Shown here: piece by piece, positions 63,465-64,000 of the stretch
How the letters are laid out: each line of letters opens with the position of its first letter
How positions within the stretch are numbered: the stretch's first letter is position 1
Virus record (IMG/VR): IMGVR_UViG_3300017963_000188
Coordinates: 248,001 to 312,000 of that record
Length of the DNA: 64,000 nucleotides
From: a virus
Direction: 5' to 3' (one strand)
Position numbers and translations under genes: made by a program
Notes under the pieces: generated by a model
Told to the model about the DNA's origin: nothing
The model's database searches: none
Seen by the model: the letters and a program-made list of their open reading frames with translations, nothing else

Positions 63465-64000
63465 ATGAAACGTATTGTAAGATCCATAATTAACGTACCC
63501 GATAAGAATGGGTATGCTTCAATTCCTGAAGAGGAATTAATACGTAACTATGCTGTGTTACGTGATTCAGGTTTTGAGTTCAATACTGAAGAAGATCAGA
63601 AAATTTTAGAGTGGGTTACTTCATACTTTTATCGATACACCGAGATACCAAATCTTAATAGCACATTAGATTTTTTCGAGGCAAATCAAGAACAAGCAGT
63701 TGTAGATCGTGTTGAAGATGTAAAACATACTAATCCTTATATGAAGGCTGACTTTGAGAATCTTCTCAGAGATTTGGTATCTAAACAGAAAGATCTCAAG
63801 TGTAGGGACATATTACATACCGCTGCTGAAATTCTACACCAGGGAGTGACAATATCAGCAGGGAAAAGCAAGACATTCAAGAAAGGTATGCGAGATGCTC
63901 TTACCTTTGTGATGAGCGAATCTGATAAACTACTCAGCCCAGAATTGGGTAATACTAGGTTGAGGGGTGATGTCAGGGATGATAGGCAAGAGCTAGAGCA
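63465..64000 (+). CDS. DnaB-type replicative helicase, N-terminal part (truncated by window end)
   Basis: An open frame from ATG 63465 runs off the window edge. It reads MKRIVRSIINVPDKNGYASI and so on. The visible 178 residues are helical and resemble the N-terminal region of phage DnaB-type helicases: a DQKILEWVTSYFYRYTEIPN stretch, then LDFFEANQEQAVVDRVEDVK, and FENLLRDLVSKQKDLKCRDI. The RecA core, which would prove it, lies beyond the window. The order zinc-finger loader-like protein then helicase fits a replication module. A recombinase or other helical protein is an alternative. Confidence 0.55.
   Translation, partial: MKRIVRSIINVPDKNGYASIPEEELIRNYAVLRDSGFEFNTEEDQKILEWVTSYFYRYTEIPNLNSTLDFFEANQEQAVVDRVEDVKHTNPYMKADFENLLRDLVSKQKDLKCRDILHTAAEILHQGVTISAGKSKTFKKGMRDALTFVMSESDKLLSPELGNTRLRGDVRDDRQELE

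Noticed and set aside
1-64000. CRISPR array, tRNA genes or integrase/attachment sites
   Set aside because: No regularly spaced repeats, no cloverleaf-like sequences recognised by eye and no recombinase gene found; the non-coding space is too small for most of these.
1-64000. Alternative genetic code as in some large phages
   Set aside because: TAA, TAG and TGA all end well-defined genes (for example TAG at 16863, TGA at 7858, TAA at 30051).

Overview
This window is a piece of a large tailed-phage genome. All convincing genes lie on the + strand and are packed end to end, mostly as TAATG/ATGA overlaps or with gaps under 15 bp. The DNA is A+T-rich, starts have Shine-Dalgarno sequences, and TAA, TAG and TGA are all used as stops, so there is no sign of a reassigned code. 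The order tape measure, LysM/hub-like tail proteins, gp27-like hub, gp5/gpV-like spike, gp25-like wedge, baseplate J (gp6-like) and gpI-like protein indicates a contractile-tail (myovirus-type) phage. The host cannot be named from the sequence; a protein ending like an outer-membrane barrel weakly favours a Gram-negative host.

Layout. 1-10519: end of an unknown gene, tape measure (1265 aa), two paralogous tail proteins (187 and 276 aa), hub (869 aa), spike (689 aa) and a three-fold-repeat protein (197 aa). 10516-25064: a giant 2115-aa repeat protein, a 68-aa protein, two unrecognised structural proteins (619 and 274 aa), gp25-like, baseplate J-like and gpI-like proteins. 25075-59384: a roughly 34-kb adhesion and fibre region. 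It holds a multi-lectin-domain 1658-aa protein, two small paralogous lectin-like proteins, a Nudix hydrolase, a conserved 219-aa tail protein, and three paralogous families (858/1334 aa; 1380/1387 aa; 1209/1622/698 aa). 59386-60991: small genes, including a ParB/sulfiredoxin-like protein, a single-TM protein and a secreted or outer-membrane-like protein. 60992-61090 is the only gap near 100 bp and looks like a module boundary. 61091-64000: the start of a DNA-metabolism module with an SNF2-type helicase, a zinc-finger protein with a loader-like C-terminus, and a truncated protein resembling the N-terminus of a DnaB-type helicase.

The most unusual content is in the fibre region. Five complete six-bladed beta-propellers of the YWTD (LDL-receptor class B) type lie in three consecutive fibre genes, 30 blades in all. 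Four are inserted inside other domains. Two split a small beta domain that occurs intact elsewhere in the same proteins and, in total, at least 11 times across four proteins. One insertion is flanked by a duplicated FYTQD segment, visible also in the DNA. The two insertion sites use different circular permutations of the propeller. The region looks like a domain-shuffling receptor-binding apparatus built by nested insertion, with a seven-bladed LVIVD-type propeller and a pectate-lyase-like beta-helix as alternative C-terminal modules on a shared head.

Functional assignments rest on reading motifs and gene order by eye. No database or structure search was possible.
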